64,000 nucleotides of DNA from Streptomyces sp. NBC_01306. GTDB lineage: Bacteria; Actinomycetota; Actinomycetes; Streptomycetales; Streptomycetaceae. How positions within the stretch are numbered: the first letter of the stretch is position 1; each line of letters opens with the position of its first letter. Of the stretch, positions 24,954 through 32,759 are shown in pieces. The stretch covers positions 494,436 through 558,435 of the forward strand of contig NZ_JAPEPC010000002.1 in assembly GCF_026340465.1 (NCBI RefSeq). The letters run 5' to 3'. The translations under genes were made by a program, and so were the position numbers. The notes under the pieces were generated by a model, which was not told where the DNA came from, did not search any database, and was given only the letters and a program-made list of their open reading frames with translations.

Positions 24954-26069
24954 CTACTGGCCGGCCTTCCCGGGACGCAGCGTCCACGGCACCGGTTCCG
25001 TGTTGGTCAGCCACTCGTCGGCGATCAGGCGGCCGACAATGAGGGCACGGAGGGCGCGTGGCTGTTTCTTCCAGCCCAGCCCCTTGCACAGTTGCTTGAA
25101 CGACGGGCCATGGCCGTGGTCCTCGCGGAACGCCGCAGCGAACGCAGCGGCACGCGGACCACGGCCCTGCTGCGTCTTCTCCCACTCGGCGTAGGCGGTG
25201 CGCACGTCCTCTGCGCACTGGACGGGAACGGCCTTCCGCATGAACGCCTCCGCCACCCGCGCCGTGGAGAACTTGCAGAGAGGGCAGTGCTCGACGTTCT
25301 CGACGTGTCGACGCAGCGCCGCACTCGCCTTGGCCTTCCATTCCTCCCAACTCAGCTGCTCAACAGGTGACTTGTCGACAGGCCGGGAAGGCAGCTGATC
25401 GTCGCGTTCCCGATACCGCCCCGACAAGTGCCGTACGGCCTCGGACAGCCGGTACCGGTCGCCCTCCACCTCGGAGAGGAAGTTCTTGGCCAGCAGCTCC
25501 GGCAGGGCCGCGTGGCACTGCCCGGGGAGGCCGGCGGGAAGAGTGCCGGTGCGGTCGGACCTGCTGTGCGCGGCCAGGAACAGTGCCGCCAGCCGGGCCG
25601 GGGAGGAAGCCTTCTTGACCGGCTTGGCGGCCAGGGTGCGGGTGGTCCAGCCCGAAACCCGGGAACGCTGCAACTTGCCGAAGAGCAGGCTGCGGTCGGG
25701 CCTGGGTTCTCCTGAGAGTTCGGGCACGGTGACGGAGACGGGTGTGGAGGGATCCCCTGCCAGCAGGTCGCCCTGCGGCTGCCACCCGAGGCCGGACAGC
25801 GCAAGGAGAGCGCCCTCGGCGTCGCCCAGGCGCAGCGAACGCAGGTCGACTCCCGTCAGGTTGCCGGAGCCGTCCCGGGCGGCGCGGATGGCGATCACCG
25901 CGGCGAGCAGCTGCGCGTCCGAGGATCCGTCCAGCGGAAGTGATCCCACAAAGGTCAGCAGGGCGCGGGCCGCTTCCCCCTGACCAGGTGTCAGCAGGTA
26001 GGGCTGTGGGGCGCTCTTCACTGTCGGCGTGGCCACGGCAGGGGAAGGGGCGGGCAGAGTGTTCGGCAC
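24954..26069 (-). CDS. Hypothetical protein with an HCPLC motif (371 aa)
   Basis: A 371-residue soluble protein that I do not recognise. The N-terminus is Pro/Ala/Thr-rich, followed by a helical segment (GEAARALLTFVGSLPLDGSSDAQLLAAVIAIRAARD), a winged-helix-like middle (LPELLAKNFLSEVEGDRYRLSEAVRHLSGRY) and, near residue 275, HVENVEHCPLCKFSTARVAEAFM, which may bind zinc with one CxxC plus His. The end is basic and Trp-rich (KQLCKGLGWKKQPRALRALIVGRLIADEWL). Nucleic-acid binding is plausible. The GTG start lacks a strong site. It converges on the exporter with only four bases between them. Confidence 0.65.
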   Translation of the reverse strand: MPNTLPAPSPAVATPTVKSAPQPYLLTPGQGEAARALLTFVGSLPLDGSSDAQLLAAVIAIRAARDGSGNLTGVDLRSLRLGDAEGALLALSGLGWQPQGDLLAGDPSTPVSVTVPELSGEPRPDRSLLFGKLQRSRVSGWTTRTLAAKPVKKASSPARLAALFLAAHSRSDRTGTLPAGLPGQCHAALPELLAKNFLSEVEGDRYRLSEAVRHLSGRYRERDDQLPSRPVDKSPVEQLSWEEWKAKASAALRRHVENVEHCPLCKFSTARVAEAFMRKAVPVQCAEDVRTAYAEWEKTQQGRGPRAAAFAAAFREDHGHGPSFKQLCKGLGWKKQPRALRALIVGRLIADEWLTNTEPVPWTLRPGKAGQ

Positions 26070-26163
26070 ACCACTTACAACGTACGAGGACCACAGAAGT
26101 CACCGCCGACGCAGCTGCCCGCGTCGGGGAGTTCACCGCCTGTCGTTCACGTCGGCCCGGCGC

Positions 26164-26206
26164 CCTGCGGCCCTGCCCGCCACACAGGACAGGGCAGGGC
26201 CGCAGG
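26164..26206 (-). terminator. Hairpin terminator after the peptidoglycan-binding gene
   Basis: CCTGCGGCCCTGCCC and GGGCAGGGCCGCAGG form a perfect 15-bp stem with a 13-base loop, 28 bases beyond the stop of the minus-strand gene. Confidence 0.8.
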
Positions 26207-26233
26207 CACCGGCCCACACACGGTCGGGCCGTG

Positions 26234-26581
26234 TTACGCGTAGAGCTTCGCCCAGGTGTGGGCTCCCACCTCGCCGTCCACGGTGAGGCCGTGCGCGCCC
26301 TGGAACTTCTTGACGGCGGCGAGTGTCTGCGTTCCGAAATCGCCGTCCACGCCGCTCCACGGCAGATAGCGCCAGTTGGCGAGCAGACACTGGGCCTGGG
26401 AGACGTGCGATCCGTGGTTGCCGTACACGGTCAGTGCCCTGCCGCTGTAGTACGCACACGCCGCATGCGGTGACATACCACCCGATGGTGCGGCCGTGGC
26501 GCTGTGCGCGGTGGCCGCACCGGTGAACGTGAGCAGCGCCGCGGCCGCGACAGCGACCGCCGTGCGCCTGATTCGAGTCAT
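26234..26581 (-). CDS. Secreted peptidoglycan-binding-domain protein
   Basis: A 115-residue exported protein. Residues 1-31 are a Sec signal (TRIRRTAVAVAAAALLTFTGAATAHSA). The mature part is a PG_binding_1-like domain: SQAQCLLANWRYLPWSGVDGDFGTQTLAAVKKFQGAHGLTVDGEVGAHTWAKLYA. Two cysteines (in HAACAYYSG and AQCLLAN) may form a disulfide. AGGAG precedes the ATG. No catalytic domain is present, so it may be an inhibitor, cell-wall anchor or matrix protein. A GC-rich hairpin separates it from the SH3-like secreted gene upstream on the same strand. Confidence 0.82.
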   Translation of the reverse strand: MTRIRRTAVAVAAAALLTFTGAATAHSATAAPSGGMSPHAACAYYSGRALTVYGNHGSHVSQAQCLLANWRYLPWSGVDGDFGTQTLAAVKKFQGAHGLTVDGEVGAHTWAKLYA

Positions 26582-26602
26582 GGTCCGTACTCCTGTCTGC
26601 GG

Positions 26603-26620
26603 CCGGGGGGCGCCCCCCGG
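26603..26620 (-). terminator. GC palindrome between two secreted-protein genes
   Basis: CCGGGGGGCGCCCCCCGG is an 18-base perfect palindrome in the gap after the SH3-like gene; its right half is then repeated (CGCCCCCCGG) once more. It can fold as a terminator or attenuator. Confidence 0.6.
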
Positions 26621-26642
26621 CGCCCCCCGGCGCTGGGAACCC

Positions 26643-27008
26643 TCAGCAGTCGGGAACGCCTGCGATCTTGCGTCCGCCCTGCAGGAAGACGTTGCTGACC
26701 CAGGCGTCGTCACTGCCTGTCGTCAGCGTGACCTTGCTCCACCATGTGTTGGTCCCGCCGCTGGGGTCGGCAACCGGCGTCGTGTTCTTGTTGGTCTGGC
26801 ACCAGTCGGTGAGGTGGATGTGCGAGACGGTGGCGAGAACGGTCGCGCTGGTACGCGGTGCCTCGCGCAGGTGGACGCTGGTGGCGTAGACGTAGACCGT
26901 CTTCGACGCCAGCTGCGCGTCGGCCGCCTGGGCGCTGGGCGCCACGAACAGCGCTCCCGCTGTGAGTGTGACGGCTCCCGCCGCTATCAGTGCACGTCGG
27001 TACAGCAT
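26643..27008 (-). CDS. Secreted SH3-like protein
   Basis: A 121-residue exported protein. A Sec signal covers residues 1-28 (RRALIAAGAVTLTAGALFVAPSAQAA). The mature part matches a small bacterial SH3-type fold: KTVYVYATSVHLREAPRTSATVLATVSHIHLTDWCQ, followed by WWSKVTLTTGSDDAWVSNVFLQGG. Three cysteines are not needed for the fold; two (WCQ and the C-terminal VPDC) may pair. The usual partner of such domains is peptidoglycan or a protein, with no enzyme activity. GGGGG lies before the ATG, and three direct repeats are found farther upstream. Confidence 0.8.
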   Translation of the reverse strand: MLYRRALIAAGAVTLTAGALFVAPSAQAADAQLASKTVYVYATSVHLREAPRTSATVLATVSHIHLTDWCQTNKNTTPVADPSGGTNTWWSKVTLTTGSDDAWVSNVFLQGGRKIAGVPDC

Positions 27009-27024
27009 GGTGTGAACCCCCGTA

Positions 27025-27056
27025 GAACTGAGTGGAACTGAGTGTGGAACTGAGTG
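27025..27056. repeat. Three GAACTGAGTG repeats upstream of the SH3-like gene
   Basis: GAACTGAGTG occurs at 27025-27034, 27035-27044 and 27047-27056, that is 17-48 bases before the SH3-like start codon. Two copies are back to back and the third is shifted by two bases. Confidence 0.75.
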
Positions 27057-27202
27057 GGCTCAAGTCGGCGTGAGCCGACCTGGGTCGAATTGACGGGCCT
27101 GCCGGATCGCGGACCCGTACGTGCCCTCCACGGTGCCGCCGGTCCGGCCGCGCGTATTGGAGAAAATCGCACCCAGCAGGCGAACGGCGGAAAACCAGCG
27201 TC

Positions 27203-28099
27203 TTATCCGGCCAGGACGAGGCTGGTGCTCTCCCCCGGCAGCCGGTCCACCGGAGGCCCGCCGCGCCGGAGGGGGACGCGGCCTTCGATGAACTCCGTCG
27301 AGGTCAGCCCCGTCATGGCCTTGAACTCACGGCAGAGGTGCGCCTGGTCGTAGAAGCCGCAGGCGGCCGCGACCACTCCCGGCGGCTGCCCCCGGGAGAG
27401 CTGCCGACGGGCGCGCTGCATACGCAGCACCCGCGCCGCCGCCTTGGGACGCTGTCCGATCTGCTGCTGGAAGCGGTGTTCCAACTGCCGTACGCCCCAG
27501 CCCACTTCGTCCGCCAGACGAGGGATGGGCAGCGTTCCACCGGACCGGCTGAGCAGGGTCCAGGCCCGTACGATCTGCGGGGCGGGTCGCGGTCCGGTGG
27601 CGGCCCAGTCCGCCAGCGCCGCGTCCAGCATCCTGAACCGCCGCCGCCAGCAGGGTGCTTCGGCCAGTGCATCCGTGAGGGCAGCGATCCGGCCACCCGG
27701 CAGCAGGAGCGGATCGACGGATTCGACGGCCAGGTCGTGCTGGTCCGCGTCGAAGAGGGCGAACGCCATCCACGGGGCCAGGCTCACCTCCATCCCGTAC
27801 AGCCGTCCGCCGTGCTCGGCCAGGGTGGCGCAGGTCCGCAACCCCGAGAGGACGGACATCCGGCGGAGCGGGCGCTCCGGACGGTCGGAGCGCGTGAGCG
27901 TGATCGGGTGTTCCTCGAAGGCCAGGACCAGGGTCGCGGCGCTGATCGGCGCCTCCAGGCGTATGCGCGGGTGGTCCAGTGCCAGCCGGAAACCCCGGTA
28001 GGCGAGCACCCCGGGCCGTAATCGGGGATGCGGTAACGCGTCGGCGGCCTCCCAGGTGCCCATCGGACAGGCCCGGAGGTCCATGTCTCTGCTTGTCAT
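27203..28099 (-). CDS. AraC-family regulator with two TTA codons
   Basis: A 298-residue regulator of the AraC/XylS type. The C-terminal DNA-binding domain reads LADEVGWGVRQLEHRFQQQIGQRPKAAARVLRMQRARRQLSRGQPPGVVAAACGFYDQAHLCREFKAMTGLTSTEFI, with both HTH motifs. The N-terminal domain is cupin-like without a known ligand. In-frame TTA leucine codons occur at 28034-28036 and 28019-28021, five codons apart, which in Streptomyces makes translation depend on the bldA tRNA and thus on developmental stage. The ATG at 28099 is the best fit but has no clear ribosome site; 28084 is an alternative. Confidence 0.85.
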   Translation of the reverse strand: MTSRDMDLRACPMGTWEAADALPHPRLRPGVLAYRGFRLALDHPRIRLEAPISAATLVLAFEEHPITLTRSDRPERPLRRMSVLSGLRTCATLAEHGGRLYGMEVSLAPWMAFALFDADQHDLAVESVDPLLLPGGRIAALTDALAEAPCWRRRFRMLDAALADWAATGPRPAPQIVRAWTLLSRSGGTLPIPRLADEVGWGVRQLEHRFQQQIGQRPKAAARVLRMQRARRQLSRGQPPGVVAAACGFYDQAHLCREFKAMTGLTSTEFIEGRVPLRRGGPPVDRLPGESTSLVLAG

Positions 28100-28267
28100 G
28101 CCAAAGGCGACGTGAGGGTTCGACGGAGCGGTTCCCTCCTGTTCCCGTCCGGAACGTGACCGCACAGGAGCCCCACCGTCCCCACGGTGAGCCCGCTGTG
28201 AGCCCGCTTCCTGGCCGCATTCGACGGTCCCGTACCCGTGCTGTACGCCTTGCTGTACGGTCAGGTT

Positions 28268-28516
28268 ATGTCGAAGCCAGTGACGATCCGGGTCGATGAC
28301 GAGTTGCACGCGTTGCTCAAGGAACGGGCCGAAGCCGAGGGAACAACGGTGACCGCGCTCATCACCCGCGCCGCGCACGACGCCGTCCGCGACCCCCGCC
28401 TCGAAGGCGCCGCCGAAGTCTTCCGCGCGTTCGTCACCGACAACGCCGACGCGTTCGACAGCGCCTTCCCCGAGGACGCGCCGGCCTTGCTCGACGCACC
28501 GGGGCGGGCCGCCTGA
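28268..28516 (+). CDS. Ribbon-helix-helix-type antitoxin
   Basis: An 82-residue small regulator-like protein: SKPVTIRVDDELHALLKERAEAEGTTVTALITRAAHDAVRD has the beta-helix-helix pattern of MetJ/Arc proteins, and the acidic tail (AEVFRAFVTDNADAFDSAFPEDAPALLD) looks like the toxin-binding part of an antitoxin. It ends one base before the GTG of the downstream gene. The ATG at 28268 is preferred over an upstream ATG, which adds a poor N-terminus. The pair is read as a toxin-antitoxin locus. Confidence 0.8.
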   Translation: MSKPVTIRVDDELHALLKERAEAEGTTVTALITRAAHDAVRDPRLEGAAEVFRAFVTDNADAFDSAFPEDAPALLDAPGRAA

Positions 28517-28517
28517 G

Positions 28518-28889
28518 GTGGAGCTCCATGTCGACATCCGCTGGCTGCTGGAGCGCCAGGCGGAGGCCCTGCCCAAGCATCCGCACATCCACGACTTCTC
28601 CAGCCTGGTGGCCGCCGTCGGCCGGCACCGCGTCAACACCCCGAGAGTCGGCGCCACGGTCGACAACTCCTGGCGCGCCGCCGCCCTGATGCACGCCGTC
28701 ATCCGGCTGCGTCCGCTGCCCGCCCGCAACGCGTTGTTCGGCGTGGGCCTGGTCGTCGCGTACATGGACGCCGCCGGTGAAGGCATCGACGCACCCTACG
28801 GCGCACTGATCGACCTCGCCCGGGACATCGACACCGGCCGCTGCGACGCCTACGACGCGGCCGACCGCATCAGGTCGTGGCGGATCTGA
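28518..28889 (+). CDS. Fic/Doc-like toxin with degenerate active site
   Basis: A 123-residue protein of the Fic/Doc group found with small RHH antitoxins in streptomycetes: an N-terminal RWLLERQAEALPKHPHIHDFSSLVAAVGRHRVNTPRV, then RAAALMHAVIRLRPLPARNALFGVGLVVAYMDAAGEGID and GALIDLARDIDTG. The Doc motif HxFx(D/A)(A/G)NKR reads RPLPARNAL here, so the catalytic His is replaced and the basic residues after Asn are lost. It may use another chemistry or bind rather than modify. It starts at a GTG just after the antitoxin stop. Its last 20 bases overlap the convergent FGE-like gene. Confidence 0.72.
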   Translation: MELHVDIRWLLERQAEALPKHPHIHDFSSLVAAVGRHRVNTPRVGATVDNSWRAAALMHAVIRLRPLPARNALFGVGLVVAYMDAAGEGIDAPYGALIDLARDIDTGRCDAYDAADRIRSWRI

Positions 28890-29631
28890 CCAGAGCCTGG
28901 CCGGCACGGCCCCGGGCGAGCCGGAACCCGAGGTCGTCGACGCGGAAGGTCGGGTGGCTCTTGCGGCGGCACGACGCCCTGCACCCTCGCGGATGGTCGT
29001 ACGCCCCACCGCCCCGGAACACCCGGTACGGGCCGTAGACCTCGGGATCGAAGAGATCCCAGCACCACTCCCACACGTTGCCGAGCATGTCGTGGAAGCC
29101 CCACGCATTCGGCGCCCTGGTCGCGACAGGGTGCACCTGCTCCCCGGAGTTCCCGCGGTACCAGGCGATGTCGTCCAGCTCTCCGTAGCGGACACCGGAA
29201 ATCCCGGCCCGGCACGCGTACTCCCACTCCGCCTCGGACGGGAGGCGATAGCCATCGGCCTCCCAGTCGCAGTGCACGTCCCGCGAGTCCGGGTCGCGGC
29301 CCAGTACGTAACAGGGTGCGAGCCCCGTCGCTCGCGAGAGCAAGTTGCAGAAGCGGACGGCTTCTTGCCAGGACACCTCGGTCACCGGGGTACGCGGCCC
29401 TGCCTGATGCGCAGGCGCCTCCGCCCCCGAAGGCCGCTCCGCCCCTGAAGGCGCCTCACCCACGACGGCGCGGTACAGCTCCTGGGTCACGGGGTACGAC
29501 GCCAGGCTGAAGGCATCGAGGGTGACTCTCCAGTCCGTCCTGGTGCCTTCGTCACGGAGGACGATCTCCCCGGCCGGTATGCCGATCATGCGCTCGGCCA
29601 CGACCTCATGCAGAGCCGGTTCGGACATCAT
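28870..29631 (-). CDS. Formylglycine-generating-enzyme-like (SUMF1) protein
   Basis: A 253-residue protein of the FGE-sulfatase/SUMF1 fold: IPAGEIVLRDEGTRTDWRVTLDAFSLASYPVT, VTEVSWQEAVRFCNLLSRATGL, YRLPSEAEWEYACRAG, NAWGFHDMLGNVWEWCWDLFD and RVFRGGGAYDHPRG. True FGE uses two cysteines spaced by four residues near its end; here there is GCRASCRRKSH with only three between, so formylglycine formation is uncertain. Related folds also serve in sulfoxide synthases and kinase partners. Its stop lies inside the toxin gene on the opposite strand. Confidence 0.78.
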   Translation of the reverse strand: MMSEPALHEVVAERMIGIPAGEIVLRDEGTRTDWRVTLDAFSLASYPVTQELYRAVVGEAPSGAERPSGAEAPAHQAGPRTPVTEVSWQEAVRFCNLLSRATGLAPCYVLGRDPDSRDVHCDWEADGYRLPSEAEWEYACRAGISGVRYGELDDIAWYRGNSGEQVHPVATRAPNAWGFHDMLGNVWEWCWDLFDPEVYGPYRVFRGGGAYDHPRGCRASCRRKSHPTFRVDDLGFRLARGRAGQALVRSATT

Positions 29632-29774
29632 CGCAGCGCCTGCCCGCAATCGACCGGGCCGCCGACCGGGCCGACAGCACCGACTGGGCCGACAAGGTCT
29701 TCAGGTTTCATGTCCTGATCATATGGGTCAACGTCCCTGCCCCACCCGCCCGTTCGCCGCGGGTGGCCCCGGCT

Positions 29775-29993
29775 TCAGGCGGAGGCGCCCGACCTGCCGT
29801 CCCCGGTCACGTACGACGTCAAGTCGCTGCCCAGGATCTCGGAGACGAGCCGGTGACCTGCCTCGTTCGCCGGGCCGGACGGCTTGTGCTGTCCTGACGC
29901 CGGGCCCGAGTCGGCGGCCGCTGCGGCGGCGCTTCCCAGAACGGCCTGAGCGATCAGTGCACTTGCGGCCAGAAACTTGGGGAACGTTCGCAT
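29775..29993 (-). CDS. Small secreted hypothetical protein (72 aa)
   Basis: A 72-residue exported protein. Residues 1-27 form a Sec signal (RTFPKFLAASALIAQAVLGSAAAAAAD); the mature part is short and Gly/Ser-rich (SGPASGQHKPSGPANEAGHRLVSEILGSDLTSYVTGDGRSGASA). AAAGGCG precedes the ATG. I do not recognise it. It diverges from the PucR-type regulator gene across a 421-base gap. Confidence 0.65.
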   Translation of the reverse strand: MRTFPKFLAASALIAQAVLGSAAAAAADSGPASGQHKPSGPANEAGHRLVSEILGSDLTSYVTGDGRSGASA

Positions 29994-30414
29994 GTGACGC
30001 GCCTTTCTCGGCAGAGGTCCGGACGACGGAGCACGGCCCGTGGCCCGCCGCTGTCCGCGGGACGACGTCCAACGGCGGCCCAGGGGCGCCCGTTGGCGTC
30101 CTTTCGCCCGCGGTCTCCCTCCCAGTGTGTGCGCGTATGTCGCCGGGAGCCGTCGCTGGGATTGGTCCCGGTACGTCGTTCACTCGAACGGGGCCGCGTA
30201 GCCGGCGCACGGCCACCCCCCACCACCCCGTCAGGACCGGCACCCAAGCGACGGGGATACCCCCTCGCCTCCGGTACGTCGGGAGACATCTGGCACCCTT
30301 CGTCGTCCGGGCCCGGGCCCGGGCGGACGTACAACGGACGTACACATGGGGGCGTACACGCGGCGACGTACACGTGAGAATGAAGCAGGCGGGCGGGAAA
30401 GAAGACCGACGATC
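29994..30414. other. 421-base divergent promoter region
   Basis: No gene is supported. It lies between the divergent small secreted gene and the PucR-type gene. It holds a GC hairpin formed by GTCCG (30305-30309) and CGGAC, and, just after it, the CGTACA repeat array described separately. Confidence 0.6.
30328..30372. promoter_or_regulatory. Four CGTACA repeats upstream of the PucR-type gene
   Basis: CGTACA occurs at 30328-30333, 30339-30344, 30353-30358 and 30367-30372, with start-to-start spacings of 11, 14 and 14 bases, ending 43 bases before the start codon. Two of them lie in GACGTACAC. It is a candidate activator or autorepressor array. Confidence 0.55.
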
Positions 30415-32373
30415 ATGGTGATGGCTGTGGACAGAGCAGATAGCAGGGGCGCCCTGCCGACGCTGGGCGAGTTCCTGCGGCGCATCGGACCGCGCCTGGT
30501 CGCCGGCCAGGACCATGCTGACCCGGCTGCCCTGGCTGACCCGGCTGCCCTGGCCGGCCTTGCGGACGTCGCCGGTCACAGAAGCCGGCCGGTGGCAGGG
30601 GCGGTACCCGCGAGCGAGCCGTACACCGGCGATGACATCAAGGATCTGCTGGTGGTCGCGGAAGCCGACGAGCCGTGGCTGCGGGACCCGTGCGCCGCCG
30701 GCCTCCGGCTGAGTGCGCTCGCCGGCGCGGGTGCCGCCGGACTCCTGGTGAACGGGCCGGCCGAGGCCACCGCTCACGCGCCGGTGGTGTCCGCCGCCCG
30801 GCGCGGCGCCGTACCAGTGGTCTTCGCGTCCGGTATGCCCTGGCTCCGTGCCGCCCGGGTCATCGGCGATCTCCGCCACGACGCGGCCGGGGTCCGGGCG
30901 GCTTCGCTGAGTGACCTGCTGGAGGCCGCCCGTCCGGACCGGGGCGGCGATGCCAAGCCGCTGCTGGACTGGTTGTCCGCCGCCGTGGAGGGCACCGCCG
31001 AGATCCTCCCGCCCCACGAGGACGCCTCCCGGGTGCCCGCGCCCGACGCCGTCGACGCGCTGCGTGAGGGACGGGTCGCGGCCTCCGGGGCGAGCAGCGG
31101 CTCCACCGAGATCCGGATGTACGCGATCGGATCCTCGAAGCCGCATCCGGTGCTCGTCGTGAGCCGGCCCGTGGACTTCCCGCCCGGGGCGGTGGACGAG
31201 GTGCGCCGGGTGCTCCCTTTCCTGGAGAGTGCCGTACGGCATCCGCTCACCGGACCCGAAGGCCTGGAGAGCGCTCAAGTCGCCGTTCTTCAGCTCCTGA
31301 TGGGCGGGCTGGTCACCTGGGCCAGGAGGACGGCCCACGCGTTGCGGCTGAGCCGGACGGCCATGGCGGCGTCCGCGGTCCGCGTCCACATCCTCCAGTG
31401 CCCGCCGGGGCTGCGCGACACCGCCGCGGGCCAGTGCAGGCAGCGGCTGCGCGAGACGGGACTGGTGGTGCGGTGCCCGGTCGACGACGGTCAGGTGATC
31501 ATCATCACCGCCGCGCCGGACAGGGACCGGGACGACGACCCGGCCCGGGACGCCCTGACCTCCCTCGTGGCCGAAGCTCCGGACTACCGTCTGGGGACCA
31601 GCCGCCAAGCCCCGCTGGCGGCGACGGCGGGCGCGTACGAAGAGGCGACCCAGGCGCTCGCCGTGGCACGGAACCGGGCGGGCCGGGTCGCCGAGTACGA
31701 GGAGGAGGCGGGTCTGACGCGGCTGCTTCCGGCGGCCGCGCACTCCTGGGCGGAGCGAGTCCTCCAGCCACTCGCCCGGCTTCCGGCAGGCAGAAGGCCG
31801 GAGATCACACACTCCGTACGTCTGGGCCTCGCCTTCGGTGTCAGTGGCGCGGCGAAGCTGAGCGGACAGCACCGCAATACGGTCCGGGCGCATCTCGCAC
31901 GCACCGCTCTGCTGCTCGGACTCGATCTGCAACGCCTGGGCGACCGGGCGGTACTGAGTCTGGCGCTGCGCATCCAGGACGACCTGGCGGCGGACAGCAC
32001 AGCCTCCGTGCCGGACGCCGGTCTGCGCGAACTGCTGCGGCACCCGCTCTGCCGGGAGTGGGCCACCCGTTTCCTGGCCCCGCTCGATACGGCCCGGCGC
32101 CTGAGTCTCCGGCGCACGGTGACGACGTGGGTCCTCCATGGCGCCCGGACGGAGGAGACCGCAGGCCAACTCCACCTGCACTACAAAACAGTGCTGGCCC
32201 ATCTGGCCACGGCGGAGCAGGTGTTGCAGCGTCCCCTCATCGAAACGCACCGGCGGATCACGGAGGGTGACGACAGCGCGAACGGATTCGACGGGCCGCA
32301 CGACGTCGTACTCGCGCTGCACATCGCCTCACCCGAGCTGGGCATCATCGACAGCAGGCTGCTCGACGGCTGA
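30415..32373 (+). CDS. PucR-type helix-turn-helix regulator
   Basis: A 652-residue regulator. The HTH SGAAKLSGQHRNTVRAHLARTALLLGLDLQ (about 485-520) is typical of PucR/CdaR proteins, and a second similar segment, TAGQLHLHYKTVLAHLATAEQVL, follows near residue 595, which is unusual. The N-terminal half holds a PucR-like sensor domain. An 18-bp duplication gives ADPAALADPAALA near residue 35-47. The start may be 30415 or 30421. It stands alone, with the aconitase-family gene 386 bases downstream on the same strand. Ligand unknown. Confidence 0.78.
   Translation: MVMAVDRADSRGALPTLGEFLRRIGPRLVAGQDHADPAALADPAALAGLADVAGHRSRPVAGAVPASEPYTGDDIKDLLVVAEADEPWLRDPCAAGLRLSALAGAGAAGLLVNGPAEATAHAPVVSAARRGAVPVVFASGMPWLRAARVIGDLRHDAAGVRAASLSDLLEAARPDRGGDAKPLLDWLSAAVEGTAEILPPHEDASRVPAPDAVDALREGRVAASGASSGSTEIRMYAIGSSKPHPVLVVSRPVDFPPGAVDEVRRVLPFLESAVRHPLTGPEGLESAQVAVLQLLMGGLVTWARRTAHALRLSRTAMAASAVRVHILQCPPGLRDTAAGQCRQRLRETGLVVRCPVDDGQVIIITAAPDRDRDDDPARDALTSLVAEAPDYRLGTSRQAPLAATAGAYEEATQALAVARNRAGRVAEYEEEAGLTRLLPAAAHSWAERVLQPLARLPAGRRPEITHSVRLGLAFGVSGAAKLSGQHRNTVRAHLARTALLLGLDLQRLGDRAVLSLALRIQDDLAADSTASVPDAGLRELLRHPLCREWATRFLAPLDTARRLSLRRTVTTWVLHGARTEETAGQLHLHYKTVLAHLATAEQVLQRPLIETHRRITEGDDSANGFDGPHDVVLALHIASPELGIIDSRLLDG
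30517..30552 (+). repeat. 18-bp in-frame duplication in the PucR-type gene
   Basis: GCTGACCCGGCTGCCCTG is repeated exactly twice in tandem and encodes ADPAAL twice. It looks like a recent slippage event. Confidence 0.8.
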
Positions 32374-32759
32374 CCTTCCGGCTGCTCGCGTACCGGCTTG
32401 TGCAGCGGTGACAGGCGGCGGGGGAAACTTGTGCACCGGCGCCGTTCCAGGAGCCCGGAGTGAAGGCTAGCGTCCTCCGGGAGATCGCTCCCGCCTGCGG
32501 TTCTGACGTCGTCGTCGCGCCGGGCGGACCAGCGCATCGCACTTGGGCCACCGGCCCGGCCCTGACCGGTACAGGGGTTCGGTCAGGGCCTGCCGGTGGG
32601 CCGCCCCGCATCACCCGGCGGCCGCGTCTTCCCGCCCGTCCCCCGGCCCCGCCCGCGCCGAGCAGCTCCGAGGGGCACGGAACGCCGTGTCCACGGACAA
32701 TGGGGTACTCGGGCCCGGAGAGGGCAGCCGGGCACGTGGCACACGCGCGGAGGTGCGGC
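32374..32759. other. 386-base gap with a strong hairpin
   Basis: No gene is supported; the frames that remain open are Arg/Pro-rich shadows. The region contains the hairpin at 32558-32590 and, near 32749-32753, the GGAGG of the aconitase-family gene. Confidence 0.6.
32558..32590 (+). terminator. Hairpin terminator between the PucR-type and aconitase-family genes
   Basis: GGCCCTGACC and GGTCAGGGCC form a 10-bp perfect stem with a 13-base loop, flanked by further pairing CCGGC/GCCGG. Confidence 0.6.

Noticed and set aside
29728..32322. An 864-residue minus-strand frame covering the PucR-type gene
   Set aside because: No family signature, low-complexity composition; the plus strand holds a clear HTH regulator.
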